Of a stretch of DNA of 64,000 bases, positions 21,631-31,695 are shown piece after piece. Position 1 is the first letter of the stretch. Each line of letters starts with the position of its first letter. A model generated the notes under the pieces. The model had not been told where the DNA came from, did no database searches, and saw only the letters and a list, made by a program, of their open reading frames with translations. Origin of the DNA: Jannaschia helgolandensis. GTDB lineage: Bacteria > Pseudomonadota > Alphaproteobacteria > Rhodobacterales > Rhodobacteraceae. The stretch covers positions 115,084 through 179,083 of the forward strand of contig NZ_FNZQ01000007.1 of NCBI RefSeq assembly GCF_900109285.1, given 5' to 3'. The position numbers and the translations under genes were made by a program.

Positions 21631-22539
21631 TTATCCGGGTTCGGCGTTTTGCTCCTCCACAGCGGGCAGGGCCTTGAGATAGGCCGTGATGGCGGCGCGG
21701 TCACTTTCAGGCAGGTGGGCGAGATTCAGGATCGCCAGGGCCATCTGACCCGCCGCAACGTCGAACTCGGGTGTGAAGCCGTCGGCCAGGAACTGCGTTA
21801 TTTCGGTTTCGGACCAGTCGAGTGTGGCGGGCGTGATGCCCGGTATGCGGCCCAATCCCGATGGGTTCGGTGCGCCTGCCATCCAGCGGCTGCGGTCCAG
21901 CCCACCCAGGGCGTCACGGGGCGTATGGCATTCTGCGCAATGGCCCAGGGCCTCGACGAGGTAACGGCCGCGGATCAGGGGCTCGGTATCGGCGGGCATG
22001 GTGAAACCGTCCGGCATATAGAGCAGCTTCCAAAGCCCGACGCCCCGGCGGATGGAAAAGGGGAAGCCGACCTCGTGCGGCAGGTTTTCGGTGTCCGACG
22101 CGGGCAGTGTCTGCCAGAACGCCCAGAGGTCGGCGATATCCTGAGGCTGGGCCAGGGCATAAGCGGAATATGGGAAGACCGGATAGTAGTGCGTGCCCTC
22201 GGGCGATACGCCGCGCTGCACGGCGCTGGCGAATTGCGCGAACGTCCATGCACCGATCCCCTGATCGGGATCCATCGAGATATTGGGCGCGCGGAAGGTG
22301 CCGAAGTCGGATACGAAACCGATACCTCCTGACAGGATCAGCCGGGCCTCGCCCTCCGCGTCCTTGGCTGCGTGGCAGGACGCGCAGCCACCGGCGTAGA
22401 ACACCATTTCGCCCTGTGTCGCATCGCCGGTCAGACCGGCCAGGTCACCCTCGGTCAGGGCCTGGGCGCGCGTGAGCCAGAGGCCCGCGGCAAGGCCCAG
22501 CCCACCCAGAATGAGAACACCGATCAGCGCCCGGCGCAC
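21631..22539 (-). CDS. Diheme c-type cytochrome
   Basis: This 302-aa protein has an N-terminal membrane/signal segment (ALIGVLILGGLGLAAGLWL) and two haem-binding motifs, CASCH and CAECH, each in its own cytochrome c domain. Distal methionine candidates follow each motif. It should be periplasmic or membrane-anchored and pass electrons from a dehydrogenase to the respiratory chain. Diheme cytochromes of this type often accompany molybdenum hydroxylase or alcohol/aldehyde dehydrogenases. Here it lies 3 bp downstream of a cytochrome c'-like gene on the same strand, forming an operon. Confidence 0.9.
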   Translation of the reverse strand: MRRALIGVLILGGLGLAAGLWLTRAQALTEGDLAGLTGDATQGEMVFYAGGCASCHAAKDAEGEARLILSGGIGFVSDFGTFRAPNISMDPDQGIGAWTFAQFASAVQRGVSPEGTHYYPVFPYSAYALAQPQDIADLWAFWQTLPASDTENLPHEVGFPFSIRRGVGLWKLLYMPDGFTMPADTEPLIRGRYLVEALGHCAECHTPRDALGGLDRSRWMAGAPNPSGLGRIPGITPATLDWSETEITQFLADGFTPEFDVAAGQMALAILNLAHLPESDRAAITAYLKALPAVEEQNAEPG

Positions 22540-22542
22540 GGG

Positions 22543-23013
22543 TCAGTTCTTGGCGCGATACGTATCGTGGCAGGCACCGCAGGATTTGCCCAGATCGCCC
22601 ATGGCGGCCCTCATCGGGTCCAGCCCGTCGCCCGCGACGGCCTGAAGGTTGGCGGCAGCCGTGCCGAAGCCTTCCCACGCGGTCTGGAACCCGGCAGGGT
22701 CCGACCAGATGGCGGGCAGGGCGATCGTGTCGGTCAGGGCCCCGTTGTCGGTTCCTTCGGGAAACAGCGTCGACAGGTTCAGGTTCGACACCGCCACAAG
22801 GTTGTCGGCGGCGGTCTGCGCCACCCCGGCGTCGTAGTCGGAGTTGCCGCGTGCCATTTCGCCAAGAAGGCCGGTGTGCAGAGAGATGACCTGCATCGCG
22901 CCCTGACGACCTTTGACCGAGGGAGGAACTGTATGGGAAGCCGCTATGGCTACAGTTCCGATGGCGGCGGCAACACAGGCGCCGGCGACAAGGGTGAGAT
23001 TGGGTCGATACAT
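22543..23013 (-). CDS. Cytochrome c'/c556 family protein
   Basis: This 156-aa periplasmic cytochrome has a signal peptide (LTLVAGACVAAAIGTVAIA, cleavage near AIAASH), a four-helix bundle layout and the C-terminal haem motif CGACHDTYR typical of class II cytochromes. An N-terminal methionine (MQVISLH) is available as a ligand, favouring the low-spin c556 type. The ATG at 23013 has GGAGAG upstream. It is the first gene of a two-cytochrome operon with the diheme protein. Confidence 0.9.
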   Translation of the reverse strand: MYRPNLTLVAGACVAAAIGTVAIAASHTVPPSVKGRQGAMQVISLHTGLLGEMARGNSDYDAGVAQTAADNLVAVSNLNLSTLFPEGTDNGALTDTIALPAIWSDPAGFQTAWEGFGTAAANLQAVAGDGLDPMRAAMGDLGKSCGACHDTYRAKN

Positions 23014-23196
23014 GAGCGCTCTCCGGATGTTGCAGTCAGTCCGAGTTTGCGCCGAGCTTTGTCCTCGGGTCAATTCAATACCGGCGTCGCCCCTGTCTGC
23101 GCCAATATCCGGCTTCTTCGGATCGACGGATCGGCTACGGGGGCGGTTCGAAGCCTGAATGCCATGCAGGTCAGCGATGCCCGTGATGCAGGCTGG

Positions 23197-23778
23197 TCAG
23201 CCGCGGCCCGCACGCCATTCTGCCCAGGCCTCGGGTGTGTCCAGGTCGGTCGTTGCCGCGCGACCGGGCAGGGCGCAGGTTGCCCCGCGATGACGGGCGA
23301 TGATGTTCCGCGCGCCGGTATCTCCCGTCAATGCCAGCAGTTCCGGGAACAGCTCGGAGGCGAATACGACCGGCTGCCCCGGTGTGCCATCCGCATCCGT
23401 CGCGCGCAGGATAGCAGCGTCGGAGGCCTGCCATGCGGTCGAGAGGCGGGTGAGTGCCATGGCGTCGATGTCCGGCATGTCGGCCAGATGGATCAGAAGC
23501 CCCCCGGAGTTACAGGCGGCTACGCCCGCGCGGATGGAGGCCGACATCGCGCGATCCGCGACTTCGACAATCTGCGCCGGGCTGTCGCCCAGCCATGCGC
23601 GCCGGGGCGAAGCGGGAGGCAGCGCCACGATCACACGGTCGCTGACCGCGCAGGCCGCACGGGTCGCGCGCAGGATCAGCGGCGTGCCGTCCACTTCTTC
23701 CAAGAGCTTGTCGGCCCCGCGCATCCGGGTGGACGCCCCGGCGGCAAGGATCAGGATGGCAGGCGCGGGCCGGGTCAT
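23197..23778 (-). CDS. Molybdenum cofactor cytidylyltransferase-like nucleotidyltransferase
   Basis: The 193-aa protein is a MobA/MocA-type NTP transferase: LAAGASTRMRGADKL at the N-terminus is the nucleotide-binding P-loop-like motif. HLADMPDIDA carries the metal-binding DMP aspartate, and the C-terminal TDLDTPEAWAEW is typical. MocA attaches CMP to molybdopterin for xanthine dehydrogenase-family enzymes. The adjacent cytochromes fit a role around a molybdenum hydroxylase that lies outside the window. The start at 23778 is chosen by family alignment; the ribosome site is poor, so it could lie further upstream. Confidence 0.82.
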   Translation of the reverse strand: MTRPAPAILILAAGASTRMRGADKLLEEVDGTPLILRATRAACAVSDRVIVALPPASPRRAWLGDSPAQIVEVADRAMSASIRAGVAACNSGGLLIHLADMPDIDAMALTRLSTAWQASDAAILRATDADGTPGQPVVFASELFPELLALTGDTGARNIIARHRGATCALPGRAATTDLDTPEAWAEWRAGRG

Positions 23779-24032
23779 GCCGGGCGTCGGACCGGGGTGA
23801 CCCTGCACCCACCGGGCCGGGCGTGGACTGGATGCAAAGATGATCCATCGGGCATGTCGGCGTCCCTTGTTCTGACGTCCTTTTCGAACGTTCCATCCTG
23901 TCACCCCACGCAAAGCAGTGCAATTCGGCTGGACTGCCGGGTCGGGCTGGTTCGAAATCCGGAAATGGCATAGACTTGGCGCAGCCTTCCGGTTTTCCCG
24001 GAAGGGGTCTTGTCGATGAACGAGAGGACTTC

Positions 24033-24380
24033 ATGCTGCCCGAACCCCTTCTGCCGTTGGTCTTGGTACTGGCCCTCGATGCCGCTGCGCCCGAGCCCTG
24101 CCGTCTTTTGATCGACGGCGCGAACGGACGGTATGAGGTGACCGCCGAAATCACTCCGCCCGATGTCGGCCAACTGACCTATGCCATCGAGATTACCGTC
24201 GAAAACGGCGCATCGCGGTCCCGGGCCACCAATCGCGGTACGGTGCAGGTACTCGAAGCGGGCAAGTCGATGGCTCTGTGGCAGGGTGCCTTCGGTGGCA
24301 CCCCCGAGGCCACGATGCAGGTGAGACTGATCGCGACCATGGGTGACGCGGAAATCACCTGCGAGGCGACATTGCCCTGA
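24033..24380 (+). CDS. CsgH-like secreted beta protein (tentative)
   Basis: The 115-aa product has a hydrophobic N-terminus (LLPLVLVLALDAAAPEPC) that could be a signal peptide. The remainder is beta-rich and begins and ends with a cysteine (CRLLIDGANGRYEV and EITCEATL). The spacing of these cysteines, with SRSRATNRG and GKSMALWQG between them, resembles the alphaproteobacterial curli chaperone-like CsgH fold. The match rests on pattern memory and is tentative. No curlin or csg secretion gene is nearby. ATG at 24033 follows GAGAGGAC; an in-frame ATG at 23976 would bury the signal segment. Confidence 0.5.
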   Translation: MLPEPLLPLVLVLALDAAAPEPCRLLIDGANGRYEVTAEITPPDVGQLTYAIEITVENGASRSRATNRGTVQVLEAGKSMALWQGAFGGTPEATMQVRLIATMGDAEITCEATLP

Positions 24381-24522
24381 GTTGCGGTCGGGTGTTCAGG
24401 CTTGCCTCCGGCCCACGATTTTTACGCTTCTGCCTTGGTCAGGAAATAACACTCATCAGCAACCTGTTTGGCTGAAAGCAATGCAGCAACTGCCTGTTGT
24501 GGCACCATATGGCTGGAAGGAG

Positions 24523-25293
24523 TTATCCTTCTGACCGTTCCACAACCACCTGCGTGGCCCAGGCTTCGCATTGATCCGCCAGATCGCGAGACACCGGGTG
24601 GTCGGTGAAGAATACGTCGATGTCACCCAGCGACGCGATGCGCGCCGGGGCAGTGCGCTGAAACTTGCTGTGGTCGGCGACCAGCATCTTGCGATGCGAA
24701 CGGTTCAGGATTGCCTGACTGACCCCGACCTCCTGCACGTCGAAGTCCAGGATATCGCCGTCAGTGTCGATCGCGCTGCACCCGATGACGCCGATATCGA
24801 ACTTGAACTGCCGGATTGCTGCCGTGGTGATGTCTCCGATCAACCCGCCATCGGACTGGCGCAGCGTCCCGCCGGTTACAATGACCTTGCAATCGGGATT
24901 CTGCGACAGGATGTTGGCGACGTTCATGTTGTTGGTCACGACCAGCAGGTTGCGGTGGTGCATCAACTCGGCCGCGACCGCCTCGGTGCTGGTTCCGATG
25001 TTCAGGAATACGGCGCAATCTTCGGGGATATGTGCGGCGCAGGCCCGCGCCATGGCGATCTTGCCGCGAGCGTTCAGGCGTCGGCGCTCCTCGTAGCCGA
25101 TGTTGACGGTGCCCGAGGGCAGGACCGCGCCGCCATGTACCCGTTCCAGCCGCCCGGCTTCGGCCAGATCGGCCAGATCCCGGCGAATCGTCTGTAACGT
25201 GACGCCGAAATGTTCGGACAGATGCTCGACCGTGACCTTGCCGTCGCGGCGCGCGATTTCGAGGATTTCAGGATAGCGAATGGTCTGTGTCAT
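24523..25293 (-). CDS. glpR: DeoR-family repressor, GlpR type
   Basis: This 256-aa DeoR regulator has an N-terminal winged HTH (VEHLSEHFGVTLQTIRRDLADL) and a C-terminal sugar-phosphate sensor domain (VNIGYEERR, LNIGTSTEAVA, VIGCSAIDTDGDI). It diverges from glpD and the glycerol transporter genes, so it most likely represses them and is relieved by glycerol-3-phosphate. Candidate operator repeats lie in the shared spacer. Confidence 0.88.
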   Translation of the reverse strand: MTQTIRYPEILEIARRDGKVTVEHLSEHFGVTLQTIRRDLADLAEAGRLERVHGGAVLPSGTVNIGYEERRRLNARGKIAMARACAAHIPEDCAVFLNIGTSTEAVAAELMHHRNLLVVTNNMNVANILSQNPDCKVIVTGGTLRQSDGGLIGDITTAAIRQFKFDIGVIGCSAIDTDGDILDFDVQEVGVSQAILNRSHRKMLVADHSKFQRTAPARIASLGDIDVFFTDHPVSRDLADQCEAWATQVVVERSEG

Positions 25294-25460
25294 GGTCCGG
25301 TTCCAATGTGCTGCGACGTCACGCGATCATTCGGTCTGCTGTCAACGGTCTTTGACTGAAGGTCGCGCTGTCCGGAGGGTAAGAGAGTATACTCTTGGCT
25401 GATGCTCGGGGGACCCACGACTAGTCGGTCCGGAGATTCGCATAATATCAGTGAATTGGG

Positions 25461-25484
25461 AAAAAACGAACATAAACGAAAATT
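25461..25484 (+). promoter_or_regulatory. Candidate GlpR operator repeats
   Basis: In an unusually AT-rich leader before glpD, two AACGAA boxes sit exactly 10 bp apart (25465-25470 and 25475-25480), reminiscent of the CGAACAT/ACGAAAAT half-sites of GlpR operators. Two perfect palindromes lie further upstream in the same spacer: AGAGTATACTCT (25384-25395) and CGACTAGTCG (25418-25427). Operator function is inferred. Confidence 0.42.
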
Positions 25485-25552
25485 ATCCTGTTCCTTTTGA
25501 GGATGTTTGGTTAGATAGATTAGCGCAAACGAGGATTTGGGAGGATCCTAGA

Positions 25553-27172
25553 GTGGCACATGAGGAGGATACCTGCGACTTGCTCGTGATCGGCGGCGGC
25601 ATCAACGGCTGCGGTATCGCGCGTGATGCAGCCGGTCGGGGCCTGTCCGTCACTCTGGCCGAAATGTCCGATCTCGCGTCCGGCACATCCTCCGCGTCGA
25701 CCAAGCTGTTCCACGGCGGGCTGCGGTATCTTGAATATTTCGAGTTCCGGCTGGTCCGCGAAAGCCTGATTGAACGCGAAATCCTGCTGCGCGCCATGCC
25801 GCATATCAGCTGGCCGATGCGCTTTGTTCTTCCATATCACAAGGATATGCGGTTCGAGAGCGATACTCCGACGTCTCGCCTTCTGAACGTCGTGATGCCG
25901 TGGATGCGCGGACGACGACCCGCATGGCTGATCCGTCTGGGCCTGTTCCTGTATGACCACATGGGAGGCCGGGACATCCTGCCCCCGACCAGAACGCTTG
26001 ACCTGACGTCCGGTCCTGAAGGCGCGCCACTGGACGATCGTTTCGCCACGGCATTCGAATATTCAGACTGCTGGGTCGAGGATGCGCGCCTTGTCGTCCT
26101 CAACGCGCGTGACGCCGAGGCGCGGGGCGCGACGATCCTGACCCGTACCAAGGTCGTATCCGCCGATCAGCAGGACGGGCAATGGAACGTCACGCTGGAA
26201 GACAGCGAGACTGGCGAGACGCGCGTTGTGCGGGCGAAGATGATCGTCAATTCGGCAGGGGCCTGGGTCGGCGACCTGATCCGCAACACGATCCGATCCA
26301 GGAGCAAGGATGGCGTGCGGCTGGTCCGGGGCAGCCATATCGTGACCAAGCGACTGTTCGATCATGACAAATGCTATTTCTTTCAGGGGACTGACGGGCG
26401 GATCATGTTCGCCATCCCCTACGAGACCGATTTCACCCTGATCGGAACAACCGATCAGGATCACGACACCCCTGACCATACGCCGGTCTGCACTCCCGAG
26501 GAGCAACGGTATATGATCGATTTCGTGAACGGGTATCTCAAAACGCCGATCTCGACCGACGATATTGTCTGGACCTACTCCGGTGTCCGCCCGCTGCATG
26601 ACGACGGCGCGTCCTCCGCCTCGGCGGCAACGCGGGATTACACGTTGAAGGTCGACACCAGCGCCGGTGCGCCCGTACTGAATGTCTTCGGCGGCAAGAT
26701 CACCACTTATCGACGGCTGGCGGAAAGCGCACTCGACAAGATCGGCACGCAGTTCGCCGACCTCCCCGGCCCATGGACCGCCGGGTCGCCGATGCCGGGC
26801 GGCAACTTCGCCGTCGACGGCGTCGATGCGATGATCTCCGGTTTGCGGCGCGATTATCCGTTTCTGACATTGTCTTGGGCGCAGCGTCTGATCCGGGCCT
26901 ATGGCACGGACGCGCACCTGATTCTGGGCGACGCGCGGACCGCAAATGATCTGGGTCAGGATTTCGGTGCAACCTTGACGGAAGCCGAAATTGACTGGCT
27001 CATGACACGGGAGTTCGCGCGCACATCGGAAGACATCTTGTGGCGCCGGTCGAAGCTGGGGCTGCGGATGTCCGCGGATGCTGTGACAACGCTTGATAAA
27101 TATCTGACCGACGCGCGATCGCCCCGCGTTGTAGCCGCTCAGCGGCAGAGAGGAGAGGCTCGTGGCACTTGA
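25553..27172 (+). CDS. glpD: Aerobic glycerol-3-phosphate dehydrogenase
   Basis: GlpD oxidises glycerol-3-phosphate to dihydroxyacetone phosphate at the membrane and passes electrons to quinone. The FAD-binding dinucleotide fold is at the N-terminus (CDLLVIGGGINGCGIARDAAGRG), followed by the family STKLFHGGLRYLEYFE and a C-terminal GlpD domain (VFGGKITTYR). GTG at 25553 is chosen because GGGAGG lies 9-14 bp before it and the family starts there. A longer frame from a GTG at 25451 would add 34 residues encoded by very AT-rich leader DNA containing likely operator repeats. The 3' end overlaps glpS by 11 bp. Confidence 0.93.
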   Translation: MAHEEDTCDLLVIGGGINGCGIARDAAGRGLSVTLAEMSDLASGTSSASTKLFHGGLRYLEYFEFRLVRESLIEREILLRAMPHISWPMRFVLPYHKDMRFESDTPTSRLLNVVMPWMRGRRPAWLIRLGLFLYDHMGGRDILPPTRTLDLTSGPEGAPLDDRFATAFEYSDCWVEDARLVVLNARDAEARGATILTRTKVVSADQQDGQWNVTLEDSETGETRVVRAKMIVNSAGAWVGDLIRNTIRSRSKDGVRLVRGSHIVTKRLFDHDKCYFFQGTDGRIMFAIPYETDFTLIGTTDQDHDTPDHTPVCTPEEQRYMIDFVNGYLKTPISTDDIVWTYSGVRPLHDDGASSASAATRDYTLKVDTSAGAPVLNVFGGKITTYRRLAESALDKIGTQFADLPGPWTAGSPMPGGNFAVDGVDAMISGLRRDYPFLTLSWAQRLIRAYGTDAHLILGDARTANDLGQDFGATLTEAEIDWLMTREFARTSEDILWRRSKLGLRMSADAVTTLDKYLTDARSPRVVAAQRQRGEARGT

Positions 27173-28247
27173 ACTGGACGGCGTGACGCATACCGTCGGC
27201 GCGCAGACCCACATTCACACGACGTCCCTGACGCTGGAAAAGGGAACGATGAACGTCCTGTTGGGTCCGACCCTGTCCGGCAAGACATCGCTGATGCGTC
27301 TGATGGCGGGACTGGATCAGCCGACCCGGGGGCGCGTCCTGTGGAATGGAGAAGACGTGACGGGTCAGCGGGTTCAGGACCGAAAGGTGGCGATGGTCTA
27401 TCAGCAGTTCATCAACTACCCCTCGATGACCGTCTACGAGAACATCGCTTCGCCGATGAAATTGCTGGGGCTGGACAAGGCCGAGATCGACCGCCGCGTC
27501 CGTGCAACGGCGGATCTGATGCAGCTGACCCCGATGCTGAACCGCAAACCGCTGGAATTGTCGGGCGGTCAGCAACAGCGCTGTGCCCTGGCGCGGGCAC
27601 TGGTCAAGAATGCCGGACTGGTCCTTCTGGACGAGCCGTTGGCCAACCTCGATTACAAACTGCGTGAAGAATTGCGCGCCGAGATCCCGCGCATCTTCGA
27701 GGAATCCGGCTCGATCTTCGTTTATGCGACGACCGAACCCGAGGAGGCGCTGTTGCTGGGCGGTCATTGCGCCACGCTCTGGGAAGGCCGCGTGACACAG
27801 TTCGGTCCGACCGCGCAGGTCTATCGCCAACCTGCCGACGCGACGACGGCGCGGGTGTTTTCGGACCCGCCGATGAACTTCCTCACGCTGAAAAAGCAGG
27901 GCGACATGATGACCTTCGCCAAGGGCGGCAGCCTGCCGGTGCCGCGGTCGGCGGCCAACATGCCCGACGGAACATATATGGCCGGGTTCCGGCCAAATCA
28001 CCTGACGCTGGAGGAGACTCCTGGTGCTGTCCGCTTCGATACCAGGCTGACCGTGACCGAGATCACGGGGTCGGAAACCTTCGTCCACCTTGAACACGCG
28101 GGCGATCGATGGGTCGGATTGATCCACGGTGTGCGCCAGCTGCGGGCCGGACAGGACCTGCCGGTTTATCTGGACCTGTCGCGCGTTTACCTGTTTTCCG
28201 AAGACGGCCGTCTGGCCGCCACTGCCCCCTATGCGGAGGCTGCGTAG
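27162..28247 (+). CDS. glpS: Glycerol ABC transporter ATP-binding protein GlpS
   Basis: One of two ABC ATPases of the glycerol importer GlpSTPQUV. The Walker A region is a variant (GPTLSGKTS), the signature motif LSGGQQQR and Walker B LVLLDEPLANLD are intact, and a TOBE-like C-terminal region follows. The GTG start overlaps the glpD end. GlpS immediately precedes the paralogous ATPase GlpT, as in the rhizobial glp operon, so the two probably form the ATPase heterodimer. Confidence 0.9.
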   Translation: MALELDGVTHTVGAQTHIHTTSLTLEKGTMNVLLGPTLSGKTSLMRLMAGLDQPTRGRVLWNGEDVTGQRVQDRKVAMVYQQFINYPSMTVYENIASPMKLLGLDKAEIDRRVRATADLMQLTPMLNRKPLELSGGQQQRCALARALVKNAGLVLLDEPLANLDYKLREELRAEIPRIFEESGSIFVYATTEPEEALLLGGHCATLWEGRVTQFGPTAQVYRQPADATTARVFSDPPMNFLTLKKQGDMMTFAKGGSLPVPRSAANMPDGTYMAGFRPNHLTLEETPGAVRFDTRLTVTEITGSETFVHLEHAGDRWVGLIHGVRQLRAGQDLPVYLDLSRVYLFSEDGRLAATAPYAEAA

Positions 28248-29317
28248 ATGGCCAAGATCACACTCGACAATCTCGCGCATTCCTATCTGCCGAAACCCAG
28301 GTCCGAGGATGACTTCGCCCTGAAGGAGTTGAACCACGACTGGGCTGACGGCGAGGCCTATGCTTTGCTGGGCGCGTCGGGCTGCGGCAAGTCCACGCTT
28401 CTGAACATCATCTCGGGCCTGTTGATCCCGTCGCAGGGCCGGGTGCTGTTCGACGGTGTGGACGTAACCACCGCACCCACGGCGGACCGTAACATCGCGC
28501 AGGTGTTCCAGTTCCCCGTAGTCTACGACACGATGACAGTGCGTGAAAACCTAGCCTTTCCGCTCAAGAACCGGGGCATGGATACGGCCGAAATCACACG
28601 CCGGGTCCAGAAGGTCGCCTCGATGATCGACATGGAGGATCGTCTCGACCGCAAGGCACGCGGCCTGACGGCGGACGCCAAGCAGAAGATTTCGCTGGGG
28701 CGCGGGATGGTCCGCGAGGACGTGAACGCGCTGCTTTTTGACGAACCGCTCACCGTGATCGACCCGCATATGAAGTGGGAACTTCGAACCCAGTTAAAAA
28801 AGCTGCACAACGATTTCGGGCACACGATGATTTACGTGACGCACGATCAGACCGAGGCGCTGACCTTTGCGGACAAGGTCGTCGTCATGTATGATGGCCG
28901 CGTCGTCCAGATCGGCACGCCGCAGGAATTGTTCGAACGGCCCGCGCATACCTTCGTCGGCTATTTCATCGGCTCGCCGGGCATGAACCTGTTCGACGCG
29001 CAGATCGACGGACGCACCGCCCGCGTCGGCGACACATCGGTCGATCTGGGGCAATCCTACACGGCGCAGGGCAAGACGCAGATTGGTGTGCGGCCCGAAT
29101 TCATCCGCCTGCAATCGGGCGGCGAGGGTATTCCCGCGCGCATTCGCCGGGTCGAGGATGTCGGCCGTCACAAGATCGTCCGGCTGGACGTCGAAGGGCG
29201 CCCCGTCAGCGCCATAGCGGGCGAGGGGGATACCATCCCGGCGGATATCGATCACATCTCGTTCGCGCCCGAAGGGGTGAACGTTTACGCCGACGACTGG
29301 CGTGTGGAGGGCAGGGC

Positions 29318-29321
<4 letters not shown>
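28248..29321 (+). CDS. glpT: Glycerol ABC transporter ATP-binding protein GlpT
   Basis: The second ATPase of the glycerol importer, 357 aa. Walker A is canonical (GASGCGKST). Walker B is ALLFDEPLTVID. The signature helix is divergent (LTADAKQKISLGRGM instead of LSGGQ), so the degenerate site is on this subunit while GlpS has a variant P-loop, consistent with an asymmetric heterodimer. A C-terminal TOBE-type domain is present. It begins directly after the glpS stop and its end overlaps the next gene by 4 bp. Confidence 0.9.
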
Positions 29322-31085
<1,764 letters not shown>

Positions 31086-31089
<4 letters not shown>

Positions 31090-31388
31090 TGGAACTCAGA
31101 GATTTCATCCAAACTTCGACCCAGGAAATTCTGGAAGGCGTTCGTGCTGCGGAGAACGAAGACTCTGCGGTCGCTCCAGCAAGTATCGAAGGAAAATCAA
31201 TCTGGACCGAAAGGCCGATTTCATTCGAGGCAGATGTGACAACGGATGCATCTGCAAAGAGTGGCTTGCGAGTTATGCAGATTGCCGAGGCTGGTGGTGA
31301 AGTGGAGCGAACTAAGGCGAACCGCATTTCCTTTTCAGTGCCTGTGCACGTGAATGTTCGTAGTGGCAAGGAGGCTCCCCATGCTTGA
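31086..31388 (+). CDS. Trypco2-like small protein inserted in the glycerol transporter operon
   Basis: This 100-aa soluble protein resembles the trypsin-co-occurring domain 2 (trypco2) family. Shared features are MELRDFIQTSTQEILEGV at the start, a central SFEADVTTDASAKSGLRV, and the closing RISFSVPVHV strand. The family is usually found near conflict or peptidase genes and has no defined biochemical role. It starts at ATG 31086 (overlapping the glpQ stop) or ATG 31089, and it overlaps the glpU start by 8 bp, so it is translated with the transporter. It is visibly more AT-rich than its neighbours, suggesting acquisition. Any link to glycerol uptake is unknown. Confidence 0.68.
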
Positions 31389-31656
31389 CTGGATGGCCTG
31401 GACCTGGCCCACCGCAACCTTCTTCATCATCATTGCGGGCATCCTGCTGACCTTCACGGTGCTCGCCATCAAATTCCCGGAGACGCCTCGCACCGGCATC
31501 CTCCGGATCGCAACGACACGTGGTGACAGATTGTTCATCACGCTTCTGGGTTCGGCCTTCATCAATCTGGCCTGGCTCGGTCTCAGCGGTCTGCCCCAAT
31601 GGGGCGCGCTGGTCGTCTGTGCCGTCTATGCCGCAGCGGTCTTCCGCTGGGTCTGA
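31381..31656 (+). CDS. glpU: GlpU, DUF2160-type small membrane protein
   Basis: The 91-aa protein has two or three hydrophobic helices (ATFFIIIAGILLTFTVLAI, LLGSAFINLAWLGL and WGALVVCAVYAAAVF) and matches the DUF2160 membrane protein encoded in glycerol transporter operons as GlpU. Its precise role is not known. The ATG overlaps the upstream trypco2-like gene; an AAGGAGG ribosome site precedes it. Confidence 0.86.
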   Translation: MLDWMAWTWPTATFFIIIAGILLTFTVLAIKFPETPRTGILRIATTRGDRLFITLLGSAFINLAWLGLSGLPQWGALVVCAVYAAAVFRWV

Positions 31657-31695
31657 CGGCCCGTTTCCATCGTTCACACGTTCAGGGAGGAACAC

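Noticed and set aside
22372..23973. 533-codon plus-strand open frame across the cytochrome genes
   Set aside because: Runs antisense through two cytochromes with signal peptides and haem motifs and through the nucleotidyltransferase.
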